Below, in pieces: positions 11,324-22,041 of a stretch of 64,000 nucleotides of DNA (its first letter is position 1; the number at the start of each line of letters is the position of its first letter). The stretch comes from Cryptomeria japonica. Lineage: Eukaryota > Streptophyta > Pinopsida > Cupressales > Cupressaceae. A model generated the notes under the pieces. That model did not search any database. It saw nothing but the letters and a program-made list of their open reading frames with translations, and had not been told where the DNA came from. The stretch covers positions 187,516,669-187,580,668 of the forward strand of contig NC_081413.1 of assembly GCF_030272615.1 (NCBI RefSeq), read 5' to 3'. The position numbers were made by a program, and so were the translations under genes.

Positions 11324-12434
11324 TGTTTGTATTTTTGATGATGATGTTGTGACTATCATTGATGGACACACACTTGCTTTGAGATCACTTTTTGTATGTA
11401 TGAGTTATGCTCAACCGGTATTTGTTCCAATCGGTATTATGTATTATAGTCTTTAGACTATCGGTGTTTTGTAGAAAGTGTTTACTGATCTCAACCGGTA
11501 TGAGGACCCAAAGCAGTATGAAGACCTCAAATGGTTTGAGGATCCCAAAATAGTACAAAGGAACAAAGCGGTTGTTATCATTTTTCCCAGTCTTCATTTT
11601 GTCAAACCGGTAATTGGTAAAATGTGTGAACTGGTAATTGGTTAAATGTATGAACTGGTATTACTCTATGATGAGTTACCAACCAGTATTTCTATGATGG
11701 GTTATCATCCACTGACACTTTGGTGGTGATTTGTGTCGTGTTACCAAATGTGTCCAGATGCACTGAACCTAGGAACTTGCAATGTAAATCCTATTGGACT
11801 GACATGAAATCAGATTCCTTTATAAGGATATCATGTCTAGGGTTTTAGGTGGTTGATGAGGTTTTTGTATGTGTGATCACAAAAGAGAAGATTAAGTCTA
11901 TGTGAAGAAACAGAGTGTGGAGATAATGGTAATGCTAAATGTGCATTAACAATGAGTTATCAAGGATCTAACCAAGCATACGATGCTAGTATTTAGATCA
12001 CTCACTTGTTGATTATTCACATCTTCGACAAGTCTGAAACCCTTAACTGGGTAGGCCTGGCAAAGCCTTTGTAAATCCTCTCACAAGGTAGTCTTTAATC
12101 AGAGTTATCTCCTAACAGAGATTGAGATTCCTAACAGGATTTGTTCTGGTGAAGAACATTGTATGACCTTAACCGGTCTGGTTACTATTCTGCAGATAGT
12201 TACTTGTGAGTTTCATCTCACCGTGGTTTTTCCCATTTGGGTTTCCACGTCAAAATCTCTTGTGTTATGGTGATTGTTCTCTTGTGGGTGAATGCTTTAT
12301 TTGTTGTTTGGTTTGCATTTGTCTTAACTAGTTTGTTAGTAAATCTATTATACCGGTTAACTGCTAAACTGTTTAAGTGTTTGAGTTCAGTAATTTTTGG
12401 TATACTAATTCACCCCCCCTCTTAGTATTCTTCA
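11324..12434 (+). repeat. 5' LTR of element D
   Basis: Matches 17795-18946 with point changes and small indels. It holds repeated CGGTA or CTGGTA words and an array of short inverted repeats (about 12040-12150), then the module around 12210-12251 (CTCACCGTGG, TTTTTCCCATTTGGG). The frame at 12237-12425 lies in the LTR and is not a gene. Confidence 0.88.
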
Positions 12435-12436
12435 AT

Positions 12437-12449
12437 TGGTATCAGAGCC
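12437..12449 (+). promoter_or_regulatory. Primer-binding site of element D (tRNA-iMet type)
   Basis: TGGTATCAGAGCC lies two bases after the LTR end. This is the standard plant Copia primer site complementary to the 3' end of initiator tRNA-Met. Confidence 0.85.
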
Positions 12450-12484
12450 AACCTTTCTATAAGTCTAACCACTTGGAAGGAGAT

Positions 12485-13765
12485 ATGGGGGAATACATTG
12501 TGAGGGAGCTTACTCATCATCTCACTCAGACTAAGAAAGTCTTTGATGAACTTAAAGTCAAATATAAAGCCTTTCTAGGAAAGAGAAGAGAGCACACTAA
12601 GAAACTGATGGAGCTTACCGAAAATAGTTCTTCTGATGAAGCAGACATGGAAGCCCTAGTTGAAGAAATTGAAAAATTGAATGAATCTAATGCTAACCCG
12701 AGAAGGGAACTAGAAGGAGTGGCTATCAGAATGTGTCAAGAGCTTGAGAACCGGAGGAAAGCTAAAGATCTGGTAAAAGACAAAGATCATGAGATCTCCA
12801 GGCTGAAGCAAGAAATCAATGCACTTACCGTTCATCTCCAAGAGAGTAAACTAGAAAAAGAAGAAATGCAAGGTGAACTAAACATGGCTATTTCTGAGAA
12901 TGCAACCTTGAAGGAATCCAATGCTGCTATTTCCAAGGAACTCATTGAGTCAAAGGAAATACTTGCCAAATTCAATAAGAGTACTGTTAAGCTAGAACAA
13001 AAGCTTGAATCAGCAAAACCAGTAAAGAATACCACTGGACTTGGTTTTTCTGGTTATGAGGAAGGTGAGACCTCTGGAACAAAAAATGGAGCAACAAAGA
13101 AGCAACCAGCACCAAAGGATAATAGTAAGCAAAACTTTAAACCCATTTGCTTTAATTGTCTCAAGGAAGGACATACTGCTAATGTGTGTAGAAATAAGGC
13201 TTACAATAATTTTCCTTACTTTCTAAACAATAAGCCTAGATCCAATAGATTCAATGGTAACTGTTATGCATGCAACAAGTTTGGGCATAGAGCATTTGAA
13301 TGCAAGTCTTTTATACACAACACTAGAAGATATCCTCAAAGGAGTCAAGGAGTTTTTCCTGAATCCTCTATGAACCAGAATCCAAACTGGTATAATGCCT
13401 ATGACCATCAGTTAGGTGGTGGTGGCTATCAAGCAGAAACTGGTTGGAGATCAACCTGTTTGATTTGTCATGGTAGCAGTCACACTACTGCAACATGTAG
13501 GAGGAAGAATGGTAGATTGAACAATGGACCATGGAGAACACCTAGAATGGTATACTATCATTGCAACAAACCAGGACACCCTGCCAAAACCTACAGAATG
13601 AGAAAGAACATATCAGATGATATACCGGTCACTCCGGAAGGAAAGATTGATGTTGAAACTGTTCAAGCAGATATGAAAACAACATGGAAGAAGAAACCTA
13701 AAGAAGTGTCACAAGAAGAACCGGTTTTTGCACCTAGTGTGGAAGTCGTTGAACCGGAAAACTAA
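12485..13765 (+). CDS. Coiled-coil zinc-knuckle Gag-like protein of element D
   Basis: I start at ATG 12485; the open frame extends upstream only into LTR and primer site. The 426 residues are intact. Residues about 1-190 are charged and helical with heptad-like Leu/Ile spacing, a likely coiled coil for assembly. Then come three perfect CX2CX4HX4C knuckles (near 13150, 13260 and 13460: CFNCLKEGH, CYACNKFGH, CLICHGSSH) and a fourth with both outer Cys positions changed to Tyr (near 13555). The C-terminal 60 residues are acidic and Lys-rich. Zinc knuckles bind RNA in Gag proteins, so packaging of element RNA is the likely role. It lacks the UBN2-type Gag core of C and E. The homologue in B (34606-35958) has stops. 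Confidence 0.75.
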   Translation: MGEYIVRELTHHLTQTKKVFDELKVKYKAFLGKRREHTKKLMELTENSSSDEADMEALVEEIEKLNESNANPRRELEGVAIRMCQELENRRKAKDLVKDKDHEISRLKQEINALTVHLQESKLEKEEMQGELNMAISENATLKESNAAISKELIESKEILAKFNKSTVKLEQKLESAKPVKNTTGLGFSGYEEGETSGTKNGATKKQPAPKDNSKQNFKPICFNCLKEGHTANVCRNKAYNNFPYFLNNKPRSNRFNGNCYACNKFGHRAFECKSFIHNTRRYPQRSQGVFPESSMNQNPNWYNAYDHQLGGGGYQAETGWRSTCLICHGSSHTTATCRRKNGRLNNGPWRTPRMVYYHCNKPGHPAKTYRMRKNISDDIPVTPEGKIDVETVQADMKTTWKKKPKEVSQEEPVFAPSVEVVEPEN

Positions 13766-14204
13766 GCTTCAAAAAAGGTTAGGGGGAGCAAATCGGTGAA
13801 ATATTTTGAACCCCCGATTTACACTGGTAAAAGACATTAACTAGTATGTGTTACCTGTCAACTGGCAGAAGACCAGAAATGGTAAAACGCAAAATTAGGG
13901 TTTATAACCTAATGGTGGAGCATTTATTATGGTAGGTGAAGAATTTGTTTAAAAGGGATTTTTAAGTCATTTTCACTTATCAATTTGTGAGCGAATAAAT
14001 TTTCAAGTGCAAAGCGACCAAAGGTGATTCGACTTGCGATTCAAAGTGAATTGAAATCTAGCAGAAGAATTCCGAGGTACTTGCAACCTATTAGTGAAGA
14101 ACACTAAGTGGTATTCAGACAATCGAAGTGGTGAAGTGTGTGCTATAGTGTCAAAGCCCTAAATCTTGATTCGCGGAGGTGTTTTTTGAGTTTCTTTGTT
14201 TATT
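13766..14204 (+). other. Spacer between the two frames of element D
   Basis: About 440 bases with no frame of note. It contains the start-context region of the second frame and a run of GGT or CGGT words. B has an equivalent spacer of about 525 bases at 35959-36483. A splice or internal start could lie here; I see no clear signal. Confidence 0.4.
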
Positions 14205-17200
14205 ATGGCTTCTGCTTCGCACTTTGGTTAAAGTGCACCTATTGATTTAGCAGATTTCATACAAAGGAAGATGAAATACAATGCCCTATCCTAGATACCT
14301 ATTGATGTTATAGTTGAGGAAGGTATTTCAAATTATATTGATTGCAAAATAGAAGACCTGGGATCCCTAGTGATCCATTCTCAATTAAGTTTATTCTGCA
14401 GGGATGACAAGAAGATCAAACCGGAATACAACATCCTAGAAAGAAAGAAACTTCATAATGTGGTCTATTTTCTTGAAGAATTCATAGAAGATCACATCCA
14501 CATCATCCAAAATAGAGTGCACAGTGACAAAATGTATCTTGAGTAGACACATGACATCACACCAGAAGCAATTCATGCCATCACCAGTTTCTATAACGTT
14601 GGAGAAGTGCTAGCCCTAAGGAAAGTCATTAAGACAGAAATGACCAAGCTCACCAGTTCTATGAATGACCAACAGGGAATGACCATCAACACCATCAAGG
14701 ATGATTTGGTCAAGTATGCTTGCATGGTGATCAGATACTGGACATTTTATGCCAGCAGAGTTGACTCTGTCTCTGCTGCTACGGTTAATGCTGCCTACAA
14801 AATGGTCATGGAAGATGCCTCATTTGATATATGCACCTGTATGTAGAGGCAACTTCTGGTAAATCTGAAGTCTATCAAACAAGACAATGCCTTAAGATTT
14901 AAATTTGGACAACTGTTGGTAGGTTTGTTTTTCTACATTCAAGGCTATTTTCTGGGAGTCAGTGATATTCAATGGTCTGCTGACCAATTGGTTACCAAGC
15001 AAATCAGAGAAAGTCTTCAAGCGGTGGGAACCGGTTATCCTGAAGTCTTGAATAAATACTTTGATGAATTCAAGCAGAAGATGAGCTAGAGGATGAGGAT
15101 ATCTAGCGATATTATCAAGAAGTATGAAGAGGACATCTACTTTACCATCAGAGTAGATGAGTGCATAATGGAGGTGGTGGAACCCAGAAAAGAAAAAGTT
15201 GAACCCATGGGATATGAGGTGATGTATGACATGCTAGATGGGTATGCCTCTACCCTACTTGCCTCGCCTCTTGATCCAAAGAAGAAGAGAACTGGCACCT
15301 ACTTGGAAAGGGTAGCACCGGTTGAAGAACCTTCAATGAAGAAGGGAAAGGTAGTGCCATCAGTATCGGCACTAGTTACTTCAACAAGTCCTAAAGTGAC
15401 CAAGCGGTCACCTACCAAGAAGAAACCAGAAGCTGCACCTACCAAGGTTTTTGAAAGAAAGCAGAAAACTAAGAGAAACTCACCAAATTCTGAGGATACA
15501 GAACTTGAAGTGTAGCCTGAAAAGACTAGGCAAACAAGGAAGAAGGCAAAGACAACTAGCAATGAATCGACATCGTCAGCACCTGTAAATATAGATATTT
15601 CCTCTTACAAACCATTGCCACATTGTCAAAGGACTATCAAGAATGTTAGGAGAAAAGTGCTAAGTGATTTAATAGACCATTTTGATGATTTTAATGATAA
15701 TGAAAAGGAGGAAGTTGAACAGGAAGTTATTCAATATCTATGTATTAATGACCGGTCGCCATCAAAAATTAGATCTGTGACACCAGATTCTTTATACAAT
15801 TCTATAGATAACAAATGGCACATTGCCATAAAAAAGGAATAGGAAATAAGAGAGGAAATATTTGCACAATATTTTCCTGATGTGTCAAATTTAGAGCTCT
15901 ATGAAGTAATGGGTAAATACAAAGGCCTCTTCTTCATGAGAAGAAGAAGACTCTTGTTACTAGAAGGGAAAGTCTCTAAAGTGGTGAAAGATACACACTC
16001 ACATGACAAAGCCACTCTAAGGTTGCACCAAGTGTCTGAAGCCAACAAGAAGGTTGAACAAGAACCGAAAACTGGAAAACCAGATGAGGTATATGATAGT
16101 GAAGGAGAACCCATCACTAAACAGATGGACATAATTGATGTTGATGCTTTGGATGGTGAAAATGTCACTTCGGATGCAGCAAAGGAAAAGGTTGATAAAG
16201 AGAGAGTGGACAAGGTAAAATAGGACAAAGAAAAGGCTGACAAAGTGCAAGCGAAAAAAGAGAAAAATAATCAAGAGGAAGAGAAGAGGAAACAAGAAGA
16301 AGAGGAGAAGAAGAAACAGGAAGAGGAGAAGAGAAAAGAAGAAGAGAAAAGGAAACAAGAAGAGGAGAAGAGGAAACAGGAAGAGGAGAAGAAGAAACAG
16401 GAGGAGGAGAAGAGAAAAGAAGAAGAGAAAAGGAAACAAGAAGAGGAGAAGAAGAAACAGGAAGAAGAGAAGAAGAAACAGAAAGAGGAAAAGAGGAAAT
16501 GGGAAGAGGAGAAGTAGAAGGGAGAAGAGAAGCGGAAAGAAGAATATAGAAAGAAGGAAGAAGAGAAGAAAAAGAAAAAAGCAGAGGAACAAAGGAAGGC
16601 AGAAGAGGAAAAGCAAAGAGTCAAAGTGAAAAAGGAAGCAGCAAAGAGCACACATGTGGAGACACTAAAGGCAACTGGTAGTCAAGCCAAACTGGCTAAC
16701 ATTACTAGTCCTATTGACCTCCAATCTGCAAATGAATCAGAGCTTCTCCAAAGAATTAAGCTTGCACAAGAGAGACTGGAAGAATTGAGGAAAAAGGAGC
16801 AAGATGTTATTGAAACTGTGGTTGAAGCTCTTACCAGTTTGATTCCTGGTACTAACCTCACCAATACCAATTCCTCTCTGGCCCAACTAAAACTTCTATG
16901 TACAATTGTGGAGGACAAGGTACAATGCCTGGAAGAGGTTGCTGAAGCTAATGCATAGAAAAAGCATCAAAAGGCACTAAACACTGCCTTAGTGAATAAA
17001 CTGAACGACCTCCAGTCTGAACTTCAGAAAGAACAAAAGGACATAAGAGATGCTATGGATGAGGGAAAATTGTTGCTCAGTAAGATAAGAAAACCCCATC
17101 TATTTTGTGATGATGTGCTTGCACAGAAGGAAAAATTACAATATGATTTGCAAGCATTTATAAGAACCTTTAAGAGGCCCTATTATTCCTTCACTACATA

Positions 17201-17519
17201 TGGGCAAATTGTTCACCGGTTTCAGCTCCAGTCTGCCAGAATTGAAGTAGAGATTTGCAACCAGATGAGAGATTTGTAGGAACTCCAACTAGTTCTACTA
17301 CCCAGATTGCAAATACTTCAGAAATGCTATCTCAATCTGGATGCCTTAACGGTCACTCAAGAGATGAGCACAATTGATGCCATGGAAGAATAGGTATCCC
17401 AGATGCAAACAAAAAGTAAGGTGGCTACCTCATTACTTGAATCATGGTCTTTATCCATGAAGACTTTTATATAGGATTTTAAATCAGTTTTTGATAATTT
17501 TCACTCATTATTGTCATAA
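14205..17519 (+). pseudogene. Second ORF of element D: unknown conserved protein, many TAG stops
   Basis: From ATG 14205 a single frame of 1,104 codons runs to TAA 17517 with no frameshift, broken by TAA 14229 and by TAG at 14292, 14544, 14844, 15087, 15513, 15840, 16221, 16515, 16956, 17277, 17391 and 17472. Four regions can be seen. The first is a helical N-terminal domain (to about 15250; CMVIRYWTFYAS, LRFKFGQLLVGLFFY). The second is a Lys/Pro/Ser-rich linker that could act as a nuclear-localisation region (15270-15560). The third is a second conserved domain (15615-15930; YNSIDNKWHIAI, EEIFAQYFPDVS). The last is a coiled-coil tail with a Lys/Glu/Gln repeat (16245-17500). The homologue in B aligns through all four. 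I do not recognise the family. A link to the env-like coiled-coil ORF of Sireviruses is a guess. Confidence 0.7.
16240..16640 (+). repeat. Purine-only minisatellite coding a KEEEK repeat
   Basis: The plus strand is almost purely A and G, with imperfect units of AGGAAACAAGAAGAGGAGAAG. Translated in the frame of the second ORF it gives KKQEEEKRKEEEKRKQEEEK-type text, a single long charged alpha-helix. Long minus-strand Phe/Leu/Ser frames here are shadows. B has no such repeat, so it probably expanded in the D lineage. Confidence 0.85.
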
Positions 17520-17794
17520 ACATTTATTATACTAATGATAATAAGAAACAAGGGTTATTCTGCAGTACTTTGTCATTGTTGGCAAAGGGGGAGTAGTATT
17601 TTGTATTTTAAAATTTTGATGAATGTATACTTTCATGTTATCTCTTTAAGGGAGTAGTATACATTGTATTTTCTACAAAAGGGATAGTGTATATGCTTAG
17701 GGGGATTAATTTTTTATTATGGCATTTTTTTGTTGTAGAACACTTAGATGTCAAAATTTTCCTAAGTATTGCCATCAATGCCAAAGGGGGAGAT
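17520..17794 (+). promoter_or_regulatory. 3' untranslated region and polypurine tract of element D
   Basis: It contains GGCAAAGGGGGAG at about 17581-17593, a second GGGGG block at about 17699, and the functional tract CAAAGGGGGAGA at 17782-17793 just before the LTR. Bases 17767-17804 are identical to 9376-9413 of C. Confidence 0.75.
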
Positions 17795-18946
17795 TGTTGG
17801 CATTTTTGATGATAATGTTGTGATTGTCATTGATGGACACACACTTGCTTTGAGATCACTTTTTGTATGTATGAGTTATGCTCAACCAGTATTTGTTCCA
17901 ACCGGTATTATGTATTATAGTCTTTAGACTATCGATGTTTTGCAGAAAGTGTTTACTGATCTCAAGAGGTATGAGGACCCAAAGCGGTATGAAGGAACAA
18001 ATTGGTTGTTATCATTTTTCCCAGTCTTCATTTTGTCAAACCGATAATTGGTAAAATGTGTGAACTGGTAATCGGTTAAATGTATGAACTGGTATTACTC
18101 TATGATGAGTTACTAACCGGTATTTTTGTGATGAGTTATCATCCACCAACACTTTGGCGGTGATTTTGTGTCATGTTACCAAATGTGTCCAGATGCACTG
18201 AACCTAGAAACTTGCAATGTAATCCTATTGGACCGACATGAAATCAAATTCCTTTATAAGGACATCATGTCTAGGGTTTTAAGTCGAGTTAGGGTTTTAG
18301 GTGGTTGATGAGGTTTTTGTATGTGCGATCACAGAAGAGAAGATTAGGTCTATGTGAAGAAACAGAGTGTGGAGATACTGAAGACTAAAGTAATGCTAAA
18401 TGTGCATTAACAATGAGCTATCAAGGATCTAGCCAAGCATACTGTGCTAGTATTTAGATCACTTACTTGTTGATTACTCACATCTTCGACAAGTTTGAAA
18501 CCCTTAACCAGTAGGCCTTGCAAAGCCTTTGTAAATCCTCTAACAAGGGGGTTCACAACTATGGATCTGAAATCCTCTCACAATGTAGTCTTTAATCGGA
18601 CTTATCTCCTAACAGAGATTGAGATTCCTAACAGGATCTATTCTGGTGAAGAACATTGTATGACCTTAACTGGTCTGACCTTAACTGATCTGGTTACTAT
18701 TCTACAGATAGTTACTTGTGAGTTTCATCTCACCATGGTTTTTCCCATTTGGGTTTCCACGTCAAAATCTCTTATGTTATGGTGATTGTGCTCTTGTGGG
18801 TGAATGATTTATTTGTTGTTTGGTTTGCATTTATCTTAACTAGTTTGTTAGTAAATCTGTTATACCGGTTAACTGCTAGATTGTTTAAGTGTTTGAGTTC
18901 AATAATTTTTGGTATACTAATTCACCCCCCCTCTTAGTATTCATCA
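17795..18946 (+). repeat. 3' LTR of element D
   Basis: Starts TGTTGGCATT (the 5' copy has two changes in this terminus) and ends ATTCATCA. It is about 40 bp longer than the 5' LTR through small indels, including an extra copy of ACCTTAACTGGTCTG-type text at about 18660-18690. Flanked on the right by GATGA. Confidence 0.88.
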
Positions 18947-19962
18947 GATGATACTTCTGCAGAAAGTATGTGATACAATGAGGGGCCTGCACATGTAGGA
19001 AGGCACACTACCTAGAGCGTATTGCTCATTAAAAAAGAGTCTCATTGACTACAAAGAGGTTATAACCACCTCAAGATAAATGGACAACAATCCAATAGAG
19101 TGAACTGCTAGAGATAGCATCTATCATGCCTGATTACAGTCCCGGTTAAGCTCAATACCAGACACCTTTGACCTATTCCTTCATCCCAATTTGATCACTT
19201 ATGATCAACCAAATCTCCTTCACATATGATATTTCATTCCAAGAACATGACACATAATCCCCATTACCATACCATGATCTATGATGAGATCTTACATCAT
19301 TTTATACCAACCCTAAGGCCTAAACCAATTAGGCTGGCCACCTAAAAGATATTACAATAGAATCATTACATAAATCAATATTATAATGATATCCCATGTT
19401 GGCTTAAGACCAAAACAACAATAACCAATCCATGGAACATCCTGAAACATTCCAGTAACGTGTAGAGTACACGTTAACATGATACTAGTCCATAACCTAG
19501 ATAGACACCGGACCTATTCTGGGTCCACCATGCCAAAGTAATGTCTTCAAGCAGTTTAAGCATGATCAAAGAACATCTTCAGCATCCTGAAATCCATCTA
19601 GAAGCCGCACCAACCCCACTTATGCATCCTGTCAAGATTTCTTAGTGAAAGCTCTGTCAGTTAAACCTTAAACCAATGTCGGTAAGGGTTTACAAGAGTG
19701 TATGATAGCATCCGATTACCAAGTCAATACCAACTGACCAAAACATGCTCCAAGAACATGTAACACATAAAATCAAACATACTCCATTGATCTAAACATG
19801 TCAAAAGTGTCCAACAAATAGTCTCTTCTGCCAGTAACACTAGATCTTCTACCGATAACCAAAACCTGTTTGTCGGTAACCAACCATAACAGCTATTGTT
19901 GACATCAATGACAAAACATCAATACAACACATAATCAGTTCATCCATAATGCCAACAATATT

Positions 19963-20779
19963 AAGAGAGGATTTTGTGATATCATTTGTCGTCTGGTTCT
20001 GTGGTAAGTGTCATACGAGTTTAGGCCTTTGTCGTGTGATATTTCTAGTTTATTGTATGGATCTATCTAAATTGTCATCTGGGGGTGTCTAAATTGTCAT
20101 ACGAATTTCTATCTCTGTCAATCTAGAGTTGTCTTCTTGCATGTCTTTTTTGGATATGTCATGTTTGCTTGGTCAGTTTACAGTGAGCATAAAAACCTAA
20201 TATTTGTCATTCTCTACTTAGGTTGTCTTCTTGGTTCGCTTGGTCAAGTTATCTTCTGTCAAATCGGATTCTAGAGCTAGGCACCCTCAAGATTTTCAAG
20301 TATTCACCTTCAACAAGTTCAAGATCTAAACATCTCAAACTGCATTATCACCTCGTTGATAAACTGATCACTCAAAACATAGTTTCTCATCAGGATCTAT
20401 CATCCTCTATCATGAAACTACAACGTCTGGTCAGGATAACCTTGTCCCACATCATAGGATATATCATTCCTATTAGACTTAGTTTTATCAAAATAATCAT
20501 TGTTGCACTCCAAAAACTGAAGATTGAAAAACTTGCAAACTTTTAAACACTTGAATTATCTTTTCATGTTGTATCACTCTATGATATCTACATTGACAGT
20601 TGGTCACTTATCAAAACACCTCTTAGACAATCAAATACTTGCACAAAATTCAACAAATGTATATGTTCGTTTTAACAAGAGCGCAAAGACATAATATCAC
20701 TGAAACAGAAATTGAAACATTTGAAATAGTTGAAGATCATAGCAACAGGGCATAACAAAGAAAAATATAAGAAGAAGAC
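19963..20779 (+). other. Leader of element A, third part
   Basis: It resumes A after F. Motifs TCATACGAGT (20011-20020) and TCATACGAAT (20097-20106) continue the series seen at 2515-2590 and 11004-11077. A weakly open frame (20223-20546) is rich in Ser, Leu and Ile and is not recognisable as Gag. Confidence 0.45.
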
Positions 20780-22041
20780 ATGATAGGTCAACATATCAGA
20801 GAAATCAAACAAGTCCAAAATCAAAAGCCAACTATGTCAAAACCTAACAAGGATTCAAATACATCTCCAAAGAAAGGTGGCTCTTTTATGCAACTCTTAA
20901 AGAGATCCCTAAGGGAATTTGCTGAGGAAGATCAAAATCACGCACCTATGTCTAGCAATGGCTCATCCCCCCATAAGAAAATTGTCTCTCCAAAGGCATC
21001 TATTCCTACACCTCTTAAGAACTTGCAAAAACCTTCCATAGCACCCTCACCAAACAATACATCCAAAGATGAAGTTCCCCAAGGGATATCCATAATGGCC
21101 ATCAAACCTATTTCAGAGGATCCTATTCAAATCCCATCTCTTTCATATCTAAGCATTGATTCGTTGCAACATCTCCATAATTCTCCCTTGCAAATTAAAG
21201 TCCTCATTCATAGAAAACTCATTAAATGTATCCTAATATATGGGGTAGCTGACTTAAACATCTACTCATTGAGTCTTGTTCGTGCTCTAGGTTATTCAGA
21301 AGATGCAATTGATCCTTGAAAAAAAATCATCATCAAAGAATACGATGAAGAAGAATGCTCCTCTAAAGGAATTATGATATTACCCATCAGAGTGGGACCT
21401 TTGTAGAAAGACACAGCATTCCAAGTTCTAGACTTGGACTTACCATACAATATAATCTTGGGAAGACCATGGATACATGACATACAGGCTATTCCATCAA
21501 CATATCATCAGCACCTAAAATTTCCATATAATGGGCAAGAAATCATGATCTCAGTAGACTCAAATCTATTGTAGTGCTATAGAAATCTAAAACTAGCTCA
21601 AGAGGTTATTGTTCCACATAACAGAGCGACGGCATCTTCAAGCACAAAATCCAAGGAACAATCATTTGCATAAATTTTGTTAAGCATGGAAAAACAAATG
21701 CAGCTAAGAGAACGAGGGAATGGAGAATATTCACTATCATGGGAAAACAAACAAGAGCAACTTGAAATTGAAAGGGATGAAGAAGATGTAGGTGTCATTA
21801 TAGTTCACATGTATGTAGGACAAACATTAGGAACTAGCCCACTTGAATTAGGATCACATTCAATTGACTTGGGCTTAATCAAGGACAATCAGGAGATACC
21901 TGCAAGAGGTCATTCTGATGAGAGTATCGTTCTAGACAGTGAAATGCATATTGAAAGCTCTCACATCTCTATCATGACCCCTAATATCTTTGAAACAACT
22001 CAACCTGAGGACCCCTTACCTGTAATCCACCCTGAACTTAT
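20780..22041 (+). pseudogene. Protease region of element A, gag missing
   Basis: The frame from ATG 20780 gives about 120 linker residues, then a Ty3/gypsy aspartic protease: LQIKVLIHRKLIKCILIYG, LNIYSLSLVRALGYSEDAID, and after a TGA at 21317, LPYNIILGRPWIHDIQAIPS near 21430-21500. The catalytic loop, normally VDGGA or VDSGA, reads IYGVA, so the Asp is lost. Further stops lie near 21403 (TAG) and 21571 (TAG). From 21677 the text continues to 22041 and is cut by E, reappearing at 28718 in the same register. No major homology region or CCHC knuckle of gypsy Gag is seen upstream. Confidence 0.75.

Larger units (their letters stand above)
11324..18946 (+). mobile_element. Element D: non-autonomous Copia-like element with two ORFs, no pol
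   Basis: The LTRs (11324-12434 and 17795-18946) start TGTTTGTATT or TGTTGGCATT and end TTCA or ATCA. The flanking bases are AATGA (11319-11323) and GATGA (18947-18951), a duplication with one mismatch. Primer site 12437-12449 and polypurine tract 17782-17793 are intact. The interior encodes a coiled-coil zinc-knuckle protein (12485-13765) and a second long frame (14205-17519). No protease, integrase, reverse transcriptase or RNase H motif is present, so mobility must depend on enzymes from another element. B (33361-41354) has the same plan. Confidence 0.85.
11085..19957 (-). mobile_element. Element F: solo Copia LTR, interrupted by element D
   Basis: On the plus strand F runs TGTTAGG (11085) to GCCAACA (19957), flanked by perfect ATATT duplications at 11080-11084 and 19958-19962. 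Its two parts are 11085-11323 and 18952-19957, split by D, and together make one LTR of about 1.25 kb. The text (GAGAGGGGG..GGTGAATCAG near the start, the GGAAAAACCACAGTGGG module at 11286-11302) is the reverse complement of the Copia LTR type seen in E. There is no internal region, so the element recombined to a solo LTR before or after D entered. Confidence 0.85.

Noticed and set aside
12377-12484. Upstream extension of the D Gag-like frame
   Set aside because: It lies in the LTR and primer-binding site; the first sensible ATG is 12485.
16017-16655. Long minus-strand frames rich in Phe, Leu and Ser
   Set aside because: They are shadows of the purine-only KEEEK-coding tract on the plus strand; composition is set by the repeat and there is no start context or family match.
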